Of a DNA stretch of 64,000 nucleotides, positions 36,227 to 45,094 are shown one piece after another. Below the pieces are notes generated by a model. That model searched no databases. It saw nothing but the letters and a program-made list of their open reading frames with translations, and was not told where the DNA came from. Each line of letters starts with the position of its first letter. The stretch's first letter is position 1. The translations under genes and the position numbers were made by a program. Source of the DNA: Sphingorhabdus sp. YGSMI21 (GTDB lineage: Bacteria > Pseudomonadota > Alphaproteobacteria > Sphingomonadales > Sphingomonadaceae). The stretch lies in NCBI RefSeq assembly GCF_002776575.1, contig NZ_CP022548.1:1255001-1319000 (forward strand), in the 5' to 3' direction.

Positions 36227-37735
36227 ATGGTGGCGCTGGTTCAGACGGTGGCCTATCTCGGACTGGAGGCGCGGGGCGTGGAGGTGCAATGTCAGGTTGC
36301 GCCCGGACTGCCCGCCTTCAACGTGGTCGGCCTGCCGGACAAAGCGGTCGCCGAGAGCCGCGAACGGGTGCGCGCCGCGATTGCGGCAATGGGCCTCTCG
36401 CTGCCCCCCAAAAGAATCACCGTCAATCTGTCGCCCGCCGATCTGCCGAAGGCCGGTTCCCATTATGACCTGCCGATCGCGCTGGCACTGCTCGGGGCAA
36501 TGGGGATCATCGATGCCGAGACGCTGGCAAGCTATATAGTGGTCGGAGAATTGTCGCTTGACGGCCGGCTCGCTGTCACGCCCGGCGTGCTGCTGGCGGC
36601 GCTTCACGCCTCGGGCCGGGACCTGGGTCTGGTCTGCCCGGCCCTGCAGGGTCCGGAAGCGGCCTGGGCGGGTGATGTCGAGGTGCTGGCGCCCGAAGAC
36701 CTGCTGGCGTTGCTCAACCATTTCAAGGGCCAGTCGATATTGACGCCACCAAAAACCGGCGAGGCGCCCGAACCGGACTATGGCCCGGACCTGAAAGAGG
36801 TGAAGGGTCAGGAAACGGCCAAGCGCGCGCTGGAGATTGCGGCGGCCGGCGGCCATAACCTGTTGATGAGCGGCCCGCCCGGCTCGGGCAAGTCGCTGCT
36901 CGCGTCCTGTCTCCCCGGTATCTTGCCGCCGCTGTCCCCTTCCGAAGCGCTGGAAGTGTCGATGGTGGCTTCGGTCGCCGGGACGCTGGAGGGCGGCCAG
37001 ATGTCGCGCCAGCGCCCTTTTCGCGCGCCGCACCACAGCGCCTCGATGGCCGCGCTGGTCGGCGGCGGGCTCAAGGTCCGTCCCGGCGAGGTCAGCCTCG
37101 CCCATCTTGGCGTCCTGTTTCTCGACGAATTGCCGGAATTCCAGCGAGCGGTGCTCGATTCGCTGCGGCAACCGCTGGAAACCGGAGAAGTCAGCGTCGC
37201 CCGGGCCAATGCCCATGTCACCTTCCCGGCCCGTATCCAGATGATCGCGGCGATGAACCCGTGCCGTTGCGGCCATCTCGGTGATGCAGCCTTGGCCTGT
37301 TCTCGGGCACCACGCTGTGCGGTCGATTATCAGGCGAGAGTGTCGGGGCCGCTGCTCGACCGGATCGACCTGCATATCGAGGTGGAAGCGCTGTCAGCTG
37401 CGGATCTGACGATGCCGGCACCGGCAGAGGGTTCGGGCCAGGTCGCTGCGCGGGTTGCTGCTGCCCGGTCGGTCCAGCACCAGCGCTACGCCGATCTCGA
37501 CGCGCGGACCAATAGCGAGATCGACGGCGATGCCCTGAAAATATATGCCGCGCCCGACGAGCCGGGGCAGGTCCTGCTGGGCCAGGCGGCGGAAGCGATG
37601 CGGCTAACCGCGCGGGGCTATACCAGGGTGTTGCGCGTATCCCGCACCATCGCGGATCTCGCGGGAGCAGAGGCTGTCGGCCGGATCCATGTGGCGGAAG
37701 CGCTCAGCTACCGGAGACAGCCACCGCGAAATTAA
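36227..37735 (+). CDS. comM: ComM/YifB family Mg-chelatase-like AAA+ ATPase
   Basis: 502 aa. An N-terminal Lon-like domain (VAYLGLEARGVEVQCQVAPG, LPAFNVVGLPDKAVAESRERV) is followed by the ATPase core with Walker A GPPGSGKS at about 216-223, LFLDELPEF and NPCRCGHLGD. ComM is a helicase aiding branch migration in natural transformation in Vibrio and Haemophilus. The ATG at 36227 starts the conserved sequence; the longer frame upstream is not family-like. Confidence 0.95.
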   Translation: MVALVQTVAYLGLEARGVEVQCQVAPGLPAFNVVGLPDKAVAESRERVRAAIAAMGLSLPPKRITVNLSPADLPKAGSHYDLPIALALLGAMGIIDAETLASYIVVGELSLDGRLAVTPGVLLAALHASGRDLGLVCPALQGPEAAWAGDVEVLAPEDLLALLNHFKGQSILTPPKTGEAPEPDYGPDLKEVKGQETAKRALEIAAAGGHNLLMSGPPGSGKSLLASCLPGILPPLSPSEALEVSMVASVAGTLEGGQMSRQRPFRAPHHSASMAALVGGGLKVRPGEVSLAHLGVLFLDELPEFQRAVLDSLRQPLETGEVSVARANAHVTFPARIQMIAAMNPCRCGHLGDAALACSRAPRCAVDYQARVSGPLLDRIDLHIEVEALSAADLTMPAPAEGSGQVAARVAAARSVQHQRYADLDARTNSEIDGDALKIYAAPDEPGQVLLGQAAEAMRLTARGYTRVLRVSRTIADLAGAEAVGRIHVAEALSYRRQPPRN

Positions 37736-37779
37736 CCTTTGGGGCTTGCCCGCTCGACTGCAGGTCCGCAATGCCGTGA

Positions 37780-38274
37780 TCAGGCGGCCCTGTCGTCCGG
37801 TGTCAGTTCCAGCGGAATCGCCATTTCGTTCATGTTCACCGTAGATTTGGCGAGATTGGGCGATTTGCTGCTGCGATGCTTGAACTTGCCGTCGACATGC
37901 CCGCCCTGCTCGATCGTCACATTTTCATAGGTGACGTCTCCGCCGATGCGGGCGGTGGAGGCAATGGCAAGATCGCCGGCGTCGATCGACCCTTCGACCG
38001 CGCCGGACAGGCTGGCGTTCTGGGCGACGATCGCGCCCTTGATCTTGCTTGATGGACCCTGGACGAGCGACAGGCATTTGACGTCGCCAATCACTTCGCC
38101 GTCGATATGCAGGTCGACCTTCGATTCGATATTGCCAGTGATAGTGATCCCGTCACCGATGATCGAGAAGCTGGATCCGCTGCTGCCGCTGCTTCTAGCC
38201 ACGGTCGGCGCCTGACTCGTTGCGCTTCGGGGAGTTTGCACGCTGTCGCGCGATGGCTTTGATCTTGAGAACAT
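37780..38274 (-). CDS. Bactofilin (polymer-forming cytoskeletal protein)
   Basis: 164 aa. A disordered Ser/Thr-rich N-tail (about 1-35) precedes the beta-helical DUF583 core: IIGDGITITGNIESKVDLHIDGEVIGDV, IKGAIVAQNASLSGAVEGSIDAGDLAI, GGDVTYENVTIEQGGHVDG. The C-tail is short. Bactofilins polymerise on the membrane and localise wall enzymes. The start overlaps the 3' end of the M23 peptidase gene by 80 bp in a different frame, with AGAGGCG ahead of the ATG. Confidence 0.95.
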   Translation of the reverse strand: MFSRSKPSRDSVQTPRSATSQAPTVARSSGSSGSSFSIIGDGITITGNIESKVDLHIDGEVIGDVKCLSLVQGPSSKIKGAIVAQNASLSGAVEGSIDAGDLAIASTARIGGDVTYENVTIEQGGHVDGKFKHRSSKSPNLAKSTVNMNEMAIPLELTPDDRAA

Positions 38275-39388
38275 CTGTGTTCGCCTCTAAAAATGGTCGG
38301 GGGTTGATGGCGCGTCCGTTCAGCCGCACCTCGAAGTGCAGATGCGTGCCGGTCGACCGGCCCGTGCTTCCCATAGCGCCCAATTGAATTCCCTGTTCTA
38401 TCTTCTGCCCCGCGGTCACGCCGATTTTGGACAAATGCGCATAACGGGTCATCAAACCGTTGCCATGCGTGATTTCCACGGTCTTGCCATAGCCGGACTT
38501 CCATCCTGCATGGGTGACCTTGCCGCCGGCGGCTGCGAGGATCGGCAGGCCGCGAGGGCCCTTGAAATCGATACCGCTGTGCATGGCGCCACCGCCGGTA
38601 AACGGATCACGGCGATAGCCATAGCTGCTTGAAATCATACCCGTGCTGGACGGTTTGCCGGACGGGATTGCGATCAGCGTCCGCTCCAGTGCGTCCATGC
38701 GCTGCAGCGCAAGATTGAGCCGTTCGAGCGTCGGATGCAAATGCTGGTCCTTGCCATTGAAAAAGGGGATCAACGGACCACCCATCGCAGCCATGGAATT
38801 CTTGCTCAGCTTTTCGGGGTTCAGGCCGAACTTGCGGATTGCCTCTTCTGCCTGCTGGGTGCGCTGGATGGCGGCCATTGTCAGGCGCCGGGCAAATTTG
38901 ATCTGGCGGGCTTCCAGTTCGGCCAGACGGGCCGCTTCGGGGAAAGCTGCGCTGATTTTGCGGGTGTTTTCCGACAATTGTTCGTCGGTTTGTTTCTGTG
39001 CGGAGGATTCAGCCGCTTCTGGCTGTTCGCCGACAAATTGCTCGGTCATCTGGTCGAGCACGTCCTGACGTTGCTTTAGATCGGCGGCGACATCTTCGAT
39101 CGAAGCCTTGTAATCGGCAACGCGGCTTTCGGTGCTGTTGACCTCGGCTTCCTTCTGGGCAAGCGCCATGCGCTCTCCGGTCACGGTAAGCTGGTTGACC
39201 ATCATTGCCAGCGTGATCAGGAGCCAAAAGCCCAGCGCCGCCGCGACGGTGTAGAAGACACGTTTCTGCAATATAGCTGAAATCGTGAGAAAACGGACCT
39301 GTCCGTGTGATCGCATGAAAAATTCGCGATCCGTAAACATATGATCCAGCCGGGCTCTTAACCCTTTTCCGGTGTTGTGTTTGTGCAT
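38195..39388 (-). CDS. M23 family (LytM) peptidoglycan endopeptidase, membrane-anchored
   Basis: 397 aa. One N-terminal membrane helix (YTVAAALGFWLLITLAMMV, about 47-65), a coiled-coil periplasmic region (about 80-200), and a C-terminal M23 domain with HSGIDF, YGKTVEITHGNGLMTRYAHLS and HLHFEV, so the zinc ligands are intact. Bactofilin-partner peptidases have this layout, and the bactofilin gene overlaps its 3' end. An ATG at 39340 (MFTDREFF) is an alternative start. Confidence 0.93.
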   Translation of the reverse strand: MHKHNTGKGLRARLDHMFTDREFFMRSHGQVRFLTISAILQKRVFYTVAAALGFWLLITLAMMVNQLTVTGERMALAQKEAEVNSTESRVADYKASIEDVAADLKQRQDVLDQMTEQFVGEQPEAAESSAQKQTDEQLSENTRKISAAFPEAARLAELEARQIKFARRLTMAAIQRTQQAEEAIRKFGLNPEKLSKNSMAAMGGPLIPFFNGKDQHLHPTLERLNLALQRMDALERTLIAIPSGKPSSTGMISSSYGYRRDPFTGGGAMHSGIDFKGPRGLPILAAAGGKVTHAGWKSGYGKTVEITHGNGLMTRYAHLSKIGVTAGQKIEQGIQLGAMGSTGRSTGTHLHFEVRLNGRAINPRPFLEANTDVLKIKAIARQRANSPKRNESGADRG

Positions 39389-39448
39389 GACCCGCCGTTG
39401 TAATTCGTAATCCCCGACCGTTCGCTAGCAGAGGCTGTCGAAGCTGGC

Positions 39449-39547
39449 GACTCGCATCGGGTTGACTCGTGACGAGTCGAACGAGTCATGCGATGAATTG
39501 CGCGCTGGCGAACAATTTGTGCGCAGGAATGGCGATTCGGGAGAATC
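39449..39547. promoter_or_regulatory. Cluster of six GANTC sites in a divergent spacer
   Basis: GACTC at 39449 and 39464, GAGTC at 39474 and 39483, GATTC at 39534, GAATC at 39543. They form two dyads: 39464-39478 (GACTCGTGACGAGTC) and 39533-39548 (CGATTC...GAATCG). Random expectation at 60% GC is about one per 280 nt. GANTC is the target of CcrM methylation and GcrA-dependent regulation in alphaproteobacteria. The spacer serves the M23/bactofilin pair and proA. Confidence 0.7.
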
Positions 39548-39634
39548 GGTTGTTGTTCCGCGATAAAATTTTCTTGCCCGAACCTGTGGCGATTGTGGGT
39601 TAAATTGCTGCCGCCGCCATGCTAGCAGCCGCCT

Positions 39635-40888
39635 ATGACAGATTCTGCACAACTGATTACCGACATGGGCCGCAAGGCGCGCGCTGCATTTTCGATGCTG
39701 ACCGGCGTGAGCGATGCCCAGAAATCTTCTGCCCTGAAAGCGGCTGCGCGGCATTTGCGCGCCGGTCAACAGACCATTCTTGCCGCTAATCAGCGGGACG
39801 TAGAAAGTGCGCGCGATCGCGAGTTGAGCGATTCCATGATCGACCGGCTGATGATCGACGAAGCGCGGCTTGAAGCCATTGCGGCGGCCGTCGAGCAGGT
39901 TGCCGACCTGCCCGATCCCGTCGGCCAGGTCATCGACCGCGCCGAACGGCCCAATGGACTGGTGATGCAGCGCGTCCGGGTACCGCTGGGCGTGATCGGC
40001 ATCATTTACGAAAGCCGGCCCAATGTAACCGCCGATGCCGCCGCCCTGACGTTGCGTTCGGGCAATGCCGTCATATTGCGTGGCGGTTCGGAAGCGATTC
40101 ACAGCAATGGCGCTATTTTCGAAGCCATGGCTGCGGGTGTCGTCGAGGCGGGGCTCCCCGCTGACGCGATCCAGCTGGTCCAGACCACCGACCGGGCTGC
40201 TGTGGGCGCGATGCTGAAAGCCAGCGGGCTGATCGATATCATCATTCCGCGGGGCGGCAAGTCGCTGGTCAAGCGGGTCCAGGACGAAGCGCGGGTGCCG
40301 GTGCTGGCGCATCTCGACGGCATTTGTCACACCTATATCGGCAAGGATGCCGATCCGGAAAAGGCGCTGGCGATCGCGGTCAATGCGAAGATGCGGCGAA
40401 CCGGTATTTGCGGCGCAATGGAGACATTGCTGGTCGATCAGGATTATCCGGCGCCCGGTCCCCTGATGCGGGCCCTGCTCGATGCCGGATGCGAACTGCG
40501 CGGCGACGACAGCATTCTTGAACTGGACGAGCGGATCGTCTCGGCAGAGGCTCCGGACTGGGACACCGAATATCTCGCACCGATATTGTCGGTCGCGATG
40601 GTCAACGGCGTCGACGAGGCGCTGGCTCATATTGCCGAACATGGTTCGCATCATACCGACGTCATCGTCACCGAAGATAAAGATCTGGCCGAACGGTTCA
40701 TCCTGCGGGCCGATAGTGCGATCGTGATGCACAATGCATCGAGCCAGTTTGCCGATGGCGGCGAATTCGGTCTGGGCGCGGAAATCGGCATTTCCACCGG
40801 ACGGCTCCACGCACGTGGCCCGGTGGCGCTGGAAGGGCTGACGACCTATAAATGGGTGGTGCGCGGAACCGGGCAGATACGTCCTTGA
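39635..40888 (+). CDS. proA: Gamma-glutamyl phosphate reductase
   Basis: 417 aa. ProA reduces gamma-glutamyl phosphate to glutamate semialdehyde in proline synthesis using NADPH. The family blocks are VPLGVIGIIYESRPNVTADAA, NAVILRGGSEAIHSN, IPRGGKSL and the catalytic Cys in RRTGICGAMETLLVD (about Cys258). proB is not adjacent. It begins a long plus-strand run; nadD starts ten nt after its stop. Confidence 0.97.
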   Translation: MTDSAQLITDMGRKARAAFSMLTGVSDAQKSSALKAAARHLRAGQQTILAANQRDVESARDRELSDSMIDRLMIDEARLEAIAAAVEQVADLPDPVGQVIDRAERPNGLVMQRVRVPLGVIGIIYESRPNVTADAAALTLRSGNAVILRGGSEAIHSNGAIFEAMAAGVVEAGLPADAIQLVQTTDRAAVGAMLKASGLIDIIIPRGGKSLVKRVQDEARVPVLAHLDGICHTYIGKDADPEKALAIAVNAKMRRTGICGAMETLLVDQDYPAPGPLMRALLDAGCELRGDDSILELDERIVSAEAPDWDTEYLAPILSVAMVNGVDEALAHIAEHGSHHTDVIVTEDKDLAERFILRADSAIVMHNASSQFADGGEFGLGAEIGISTGRLHARGPVALEGLTTYKWVVRGTGQIRP

Positions 40889-40898
40889 GTATGATTCG

Positions 40899-41540
40899 GT
40901 GAAAACCACCGGCCTGCTCGGCGGATCATTCAATCCGGCTCATGGCGCGCATCGCGCGATCAGCCTGTTTGCCATAGAAGAACTTGATCTGGACGAATAT
41001 TGGTGGCTGGTCTCGCCGGGCAATCCGCTGAAGGAAGGGGCCAAGGACATGGCACCGCTGCATGCGCGGCTGGCTTCGGCACAGAAAATGGCGCGCCGCA
41101 GCAGGATCAAGCCGACGGCCATCGAACAGGATCTGGGCACGCGCTTTACTTATGATACGCTGCGCAAACTGGTCCGGCGTTATCCGAAGCGGCAGTTTGT
41201 CTGGATCATGGGAGCCGACAATCTCGCGCAATTCCATCGCTGGAAAGACTGGCGAAAGATCGCCCGATTATTGCCGATTGCAGTTATTTCGAGACCCGGC
41301 TATGATGACGATGCTTTTGCGGCTCCCGCAATGGCCTGGCTGCGGCGCTTCGTCCACCCCGCGCGCCAGCGTCGTAACTGGACCTACTGGAGTACGCCGG
41401 CGCTGACATTCCTGCGCTATCGTCCCGACCCACGCTCGGCCACCGCGATCCGGATGGCCCGGCCCCATTGGCATCAGCAATATGATGATCGCCGCGTCCG
41501 CGACGCGGTGACACACCGGCTGATTGGCCCAGAAGATTAG
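40899..41540 (+). CDS. nadD: Nicotinate-nucleotide adenylyltransferase
   Basis: 213 aa. It makes deamido-NAD from nicotinate mononucleotide. The nucleotidyl-transfer motif is GGSFNPAHGAH (the first His of HxGH is present as PAHGAH), and the ISSTxxR-like block is RSATAIR near residue 180. A GTG start at 40899 is used since no in-frame ATG exists. It is 10 nt after proA and 8 nt before rsfS, matching the common alphaproteobacterial order. Confidence 0.95.
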   Translation: MKTTGLLGGSFNPAHGAHRAISLFAIEELDLDEYWWLVSPGNPLKEGAKDMAPLHARLASAQKMARRSRIKPTAIEQDLGTRFTYDTLRKLVRRYPKRQFVWIMGADNLAQFHRWKDWRKIARLLPIAVISRPGYDDDAFAAPAMAWLRRFVHPARQRRNWTYWSTPALTFLRYRPDPRSATAIRMARPHWHQQYDDRRVRDAVTHRLIGPED

Positions 41541-41548
41541 GATTTAAG

Positions 41549-41956
41549 TTGACGAAACCGAAGGTAAAAGCTCTGAAATCTGCCACTTCCAAGGAAGGAA
41601 AGGCCGAATCAGACGCGCTCCACGCGCTTGTCATGAAATCGCTCGACGATGATCAGGCGCAGGACGTTGTCTCCATAGCGCTGGCCGGCAAAAGCAATAT
41701 TGCGGACCATATGGTGATCGCCGAAGGGCGTTCGACCAGACAGGTCGCTGCCATTGCACAGAAGCTTGCCGAGCGCGTCAAGCAGGCGGGCGGCACTGCC
41801 CGAATCGAAGGCCTCGCCAATGCCGACTGGGTTTTGATCGATGCCGGCGATGTGATCGTGCATCTGTTCCGGCCGGAAGTCCGCAGTTTCTACAATCTGG
41901 AACGGATGTGGGCTGTCGACGAGGAAGGCGATGCGGCGGAAGTCGCCGAAGCCTGA
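41549..41956 (+). CDS. rsfS: Ribosomal silencing factor RsfS
   Basis: 135 aa. RsfS binds L14 and blocks subunit joining in starvation. The core HALVMKSLDDDQAQDVVSIALAGKSNIADHMVIAEGRSTRQV and LANADWVLIDAGDVIVHLFRPEVRSFYNLERMW are the family. The start appears to be TTG at 41549; the first ATG in frame (codon 29) would truncate the conserved region. Between nadD and rlmH. Confidence 0.95.
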   Translation: MTKPKVKALKSATSKEGKAESDALHALVMKSLDDDQAQDVVSIALAGKSNIADHMVIAEGRSTRQVAAIAQKLAERVKQAGGTARIEGLANADWVLIDAGDVIVHLFRPEVRSFYNLERMWAVDEEGDAAEVAEA

Positions 41957-41968
41957 TATAGCCGGGCG

Positions 41969-42391
41969 ATGAGACTGCATATCGTCGCCCGCGGCAAGAT
42001 CGGCCGCAGTCCGGAAGCGGAACTCGTCGACCGCTATGTGAAGCGGATCGGCTGGGACGTGAAGATCAGCGAGCTTCCGGATCAGGGCGGCAAGATGCCG
42101 AAACTTCAGGGCGTAACCAGAATCATCGCCATGGACGAAACCGGTGAAAACTGGACGTCGAAGAAATTCGCCAACCTGCTGTCGGCCTGGCGCGATGACG
42201 GCGCGCGCGAGGCGCGGTTCCTTATCGGTGCCGCGGACGGTCTGAGCGCGGACGAACGCGCCAGCGCAGACCATTTCTTTTCCTTCGGCAAGGCGACCTG
42301 GCCGCATATGATGGCGCGGGCGATGCTGGCGGAACAGCTGTTTCGTGCAACCTCCATCATCGCCGGTCATCCCTATCACCGGGAAGGATGA
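41969..42391 (+). CDS. rlmH: 23S rRNA pseudouridine1915 N3-methyltransferase
   Basis: 140 aa SPOUT methyltransferase. The start is MRLHIVARGKI, the SAM knot region is FLIGAADGLSADERA, and the C-terminal FRATSIIAGHPYHREG is family-typical. It methylates pseudouridine 1915 in helix 69. Its stop overlaps the next ATG by four bases (ATGA). Confidence 0.96.
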   Translation: MRLHIVARGKIGRSPEAELVDRYVKRIGWDVKISELPDQGGKMPKLQGVTRIIAMDETGENWTSKKFANLLSAWRDDGAREARFLIGAADGLSADERASADHFFSFGKATWPHMMARAMLAEQLFRATSIIAGHPYHREG

Positions 42392-43593
42392 CCATGATGA
42401 TCCGTTCCCTTCTGGCCCTGTCTGCTTTTCTCGGCCTCGCCACGGCAGGAGCGGCGCTGCTCTCTGCGCAGACGCCCGGTCCGAGTATTGCGGAACAGCA
42501 GCGCAGCCTGTTGACCGCACGCGAACAGTCCGAGCGCGCGCGCCAGCGCAGTGAAGCCTTGCGGCGCCAGGCGGAGGCGGCCAGCAATGATGCCGACCGG
42601 CTCGCTGCCGAAGCCGCTGCTCTCGCTGCCCGCATCCAGTCGGCGGAAGCCGATATCAAGGCTGCCCGCACCCGCATCGCCATTGTCACGAAGCTTCAGC
42701 AGCGCCAGCGGGCCCGGCTGGCGGAAAAGCAGGGCCCGATGATCCAGCTGACGGCGGCGCTGCAGATGATGACCCGCAAGCCGACCGCGCTCGCTCTGGT
42801 TGAGCCGCGGTCGCTCGACGAACTTATCTACATGCGTTCGATCCTCTCGGCGGTGATGCCGGAAATCGAGCGGCGCACTGCCAGCCTGCGCGACGAGGTC
42901 AGGCAGGGCGAGCAGCTTCGGCTGCAGGCGGCCCGTGCGATCGTGTCGCTGGATGAAAGCCAGCGTCGCCTGACCGAAAGGCGGCGGCAGCTGGCCAGTC
43001 TGGAAGCCAGCGAGCGGATCGAGGCCCAGCGGTTTTCCGATGATGCCGGTATCGAGCAGGATCAGGCGCTGGCGCTTGGCGAGGAAGCGCGCGACATATT
43101 GGATCTGATGGACCGGATACGCGAAAGCGGGGCGGTCCGGGAATCTCTGGCCGATCTGGATGGTCCGTTGTTGCGGCCTGGGCAGGGACGCGAGCCGCCG
43201 GTTGACCGGTCCGCCCAGAATGGCGATGTTGCCGGCGCCTATCGCTTGCCGGTGATCGGTGAAATTGTCACTGGACTCGGCGAGATATCCGACAGCGGCT
43301 ATCGCTCTCGCGGCCTGACCATTGCCGTTGATCCCGGCGCGCAGATCGTGGCGCCGGCAGCGGGACGGGTGGCCTATTCCGGTCGCTACCGGGGCTATGG
43401 CAACATATTGATCATCGAACATGATGGCGGCTGGACCAGCCTGATCACCAATATGGCGACAAGCAGCGCCGCGGTCGGTGACCGGGTGGTGCAGGGCGCT
43501 CCGGTCGGACGGTCCGGTACCGACGATCCCGCCGTCACCGTCGAGCTGCGCCGCAATGGCCGGCCGATCGATATTGCCGCGCTGGTCGGCTGA
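42388..43593 (+). CDS. envC: EnvC-like periplasmic coiled-coil protein with degenerate LytM domain
   Basis: 401 aa. Signal peptide (about 1-28, MIRSLLALSAFLGLATAGAALL), a long Ala/Arg/Glu/Gln-rich coiled coil (about 30-250), then an M23-like domain. The zinc ligands are gone: the HxxxD site reads SRGLTIAVD and the HxH site reads AVTVELR. EnvC-type proteins activate amidases at the division septum instead of cutting the wall. It overlaps rlmH and is 127 nt ahead of ctpA. Confidence 0.88.
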   Translation: MTMMIRSLLALSAFLGLATAGAALLSAQTPGPSIAEQQRSLLTAREQSERARQRSEALRRQAEAASNDADRLAAEAAALAARIQSAEADIKAARTRIAIVTKLQQRQRARLAEKQGPMIQLTAALQMMTRKPTALALVEPRSLDELIYMRSILSAVMPEIERRTASLRDEVRQGEQLRLQAARAIVSLDESQRRLTERRRQLASLEASERIEAQRFSDDAGIEQDQALALGEEARDILDLMDRIRESGAVRESLADLDGPLLRPGQGREPPVDRSAQNGDVAGAYRLPVIGEIVTGLGEISDSGYRSRGLTIAVDPGAQIVAPAAGRVAYSGRYRGYGNILIIEHDGGWTSLITNMATSSAAVGDRVVQGAPVGRSGTDDPAVTVELRRNGRPIDIAALVG

Positions 43594-43720
43594 AAAAGGT
43601 CAAAAGAACAAGAAAAGCGTCGTTGGTCGAATGCTTCCGTCATTATTGGTTAAGCTGCTTTGCTTTACGGACGATTCCAGCCTATATTTGGCGCCGATCT
43701 AGACCGACAGGACACTATTG

Positions 43721-45085
43721 ATGAAAAAGCCCGTTTTGCAAGCCGCCGCCCTTGTGCTGACCGTTGCGCTTTTGCCCGCGACAACTTCTGCAATTTCGGC
43801 CGTCGATGCGAATACCTATCGCGAAATGGAACAGTTCATGAGCGTCTTTGACCGGGTGCGGAATGACTATGTCGATCAGGTTGACGATGCCGACCTGATC
43901 AAGGGTGCCATCGAAGGCATGCTGGCCAGTCTTGATCCGCACAGCAGCTTTCTCGACGCACGAGATTTCGAAAATCTGCGGACGCAGACCGACGGCAATT
44001 ATGGCGGCCTTGGCCTTTCGGTGACGCTGGAAGACGGTGCGGTGAAGGTCATTGCACCGTTCAAGGATACGCCGGCCGACAAGGCAGGCGTGAAAGCGGG
44101 CGACTATATCACCCATATCGATGGCGAACTGATTTACGGCGGCACGCTGGACGAAGCCGTTGAGGAAATGCGCGGCAAGCCTGGCGAACCGATCACCATC
44201 ACGATCGTCCGCCCCGGCCGCGACAAGCCATTCGATCTCTCCATGAAACGCGCGATCATCGACCTGAAGCCGGTCACTTGGGAAGTCCGGGACCAGATCG
44301 GCGTGATCAGCATCAACAGCTTCTCCAATGACACCGGCGCCGATGTCGCCGCCGCGATTGCCGGTATCGACCAGTCGCTCGGCAAGAAGCCGCTGGGCTA
44401 CGTGCTGGACCTGCGCTCCAATCCGGGCGGACTGCTTGATGAAGCCGTGTCCGTCTCCGACGTATTCCTGTCGCGCGGCGAAATTGTATCGCAGCGCGGA
44501 CGCGAAAAATCCGACATTGAACGCTATTTTGCCAAGAGCGGCGATGCCGCTGGCGGCTTGCCTGTGATTGTACTGATCGACGCCGGCTCCGCTTCGGCAT
44601 CCGAGATTGTCGCCGGTGCCTTGCAGGACCATCACCGCGCCCTGGTCATGGGCGAGCGCAGTTTCGGCAAGGGTTCGGTGCAGACTTTGCTGCCGCTTTC
44701 CAATGAAAGTGCGCTGCGATTAACCACGGCGCGCTATTATACGCCATCCGGAAAATCGGTGCAGGAAGGCGGGATCGAGCCCGACATCAATGTACCGCAA
44801 CTGTCCGACCCGGATTACAAGACCCGGCCGCGTTTCCGGGAATCCGACTTGAGACGCCATCTGGTCAACGAGATCAAGCTGAAGGACGAAGTTCTGGAAG
44901 AAGACAGCAAGGATGATCCGCGCTTCACCCAGACAGCCGAGGAGCTGAAGGAACAGGGCGTCGAGGATTTTCAGCTGCATTATGCCTTGCAGACCATTGG
45001 TCGTCTTGGCCCCGATGGACTGAAAATGGCGATGAACAAGGCTGCCAAGAAGCCAGCCAAGAAAACCCAGGTCGCGAAAAACTAG
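43721..45085 (+). CDS. ctpA: C-terminal processing peptidase, S41 family
   Basis: 454 aa. Signal peptide (MKKPVLQAAALVLTVALLPA), a PDZ domain (about 85-165, GLGLSVTLEDGAVKVIAPF) and the S41 core. The catalytic dyad is Ser (about 290, DAGSASASEIVAGAL) and Lys (about 315, GERSFGKGSVQT). The Lys-rich C-tail (KKPAKKTQVAKN) is unusual. It degrades or trims periplasmic proteins. A TTG one codon upstream is less likely than this ATG. Confidence 0.96.
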   Translation: MKKPVLQAAALVLTVALLPATTSAISAVDANTYREMEQFMSVFDRVRNDYVDQVDDADLIKGAIEGMLASLDPHSSFLDARDFENLRTQTDGNYGGLGLSVTLEDGAVKVIAPFKDTPADKAGVKAGDYITHIDGELIYGGTLDEAVEEMRGKPGEPITITIVRPGRDKPFDLSMKRAIIDLKPVTWEVRDQIGVISINSFSNDTGADVAAAIAGIDQSLGKKPLGYVLDLRSNPGGLLDEAVSVSDVFLSRGEIVSQRGREKSDIERYFAKSGDAAGGLPVIVLIDAGSASASEIVAGALQDHHRALVMGERSFGKGSVQTLLPLSNESALRLTTARYYTPSGKSVQEGGIEPDINVPQLSDPDYKTRPRFRESDLRRHLVNEIKLKDEVLEEDSKDDPRFTQTAEELKEQGVEDFQLHYALQTIGRLGPDGLKMAMNKAAKKPAKKTQVAKN

Positions 45086-45094
45086 GGTCGTCCG

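Noticed and set aside
39425..40933. A long minus-strand frame opposite proA
   Set aside because: proA on plus has all its family motifs; the antisense frame shows no recognisable domain.
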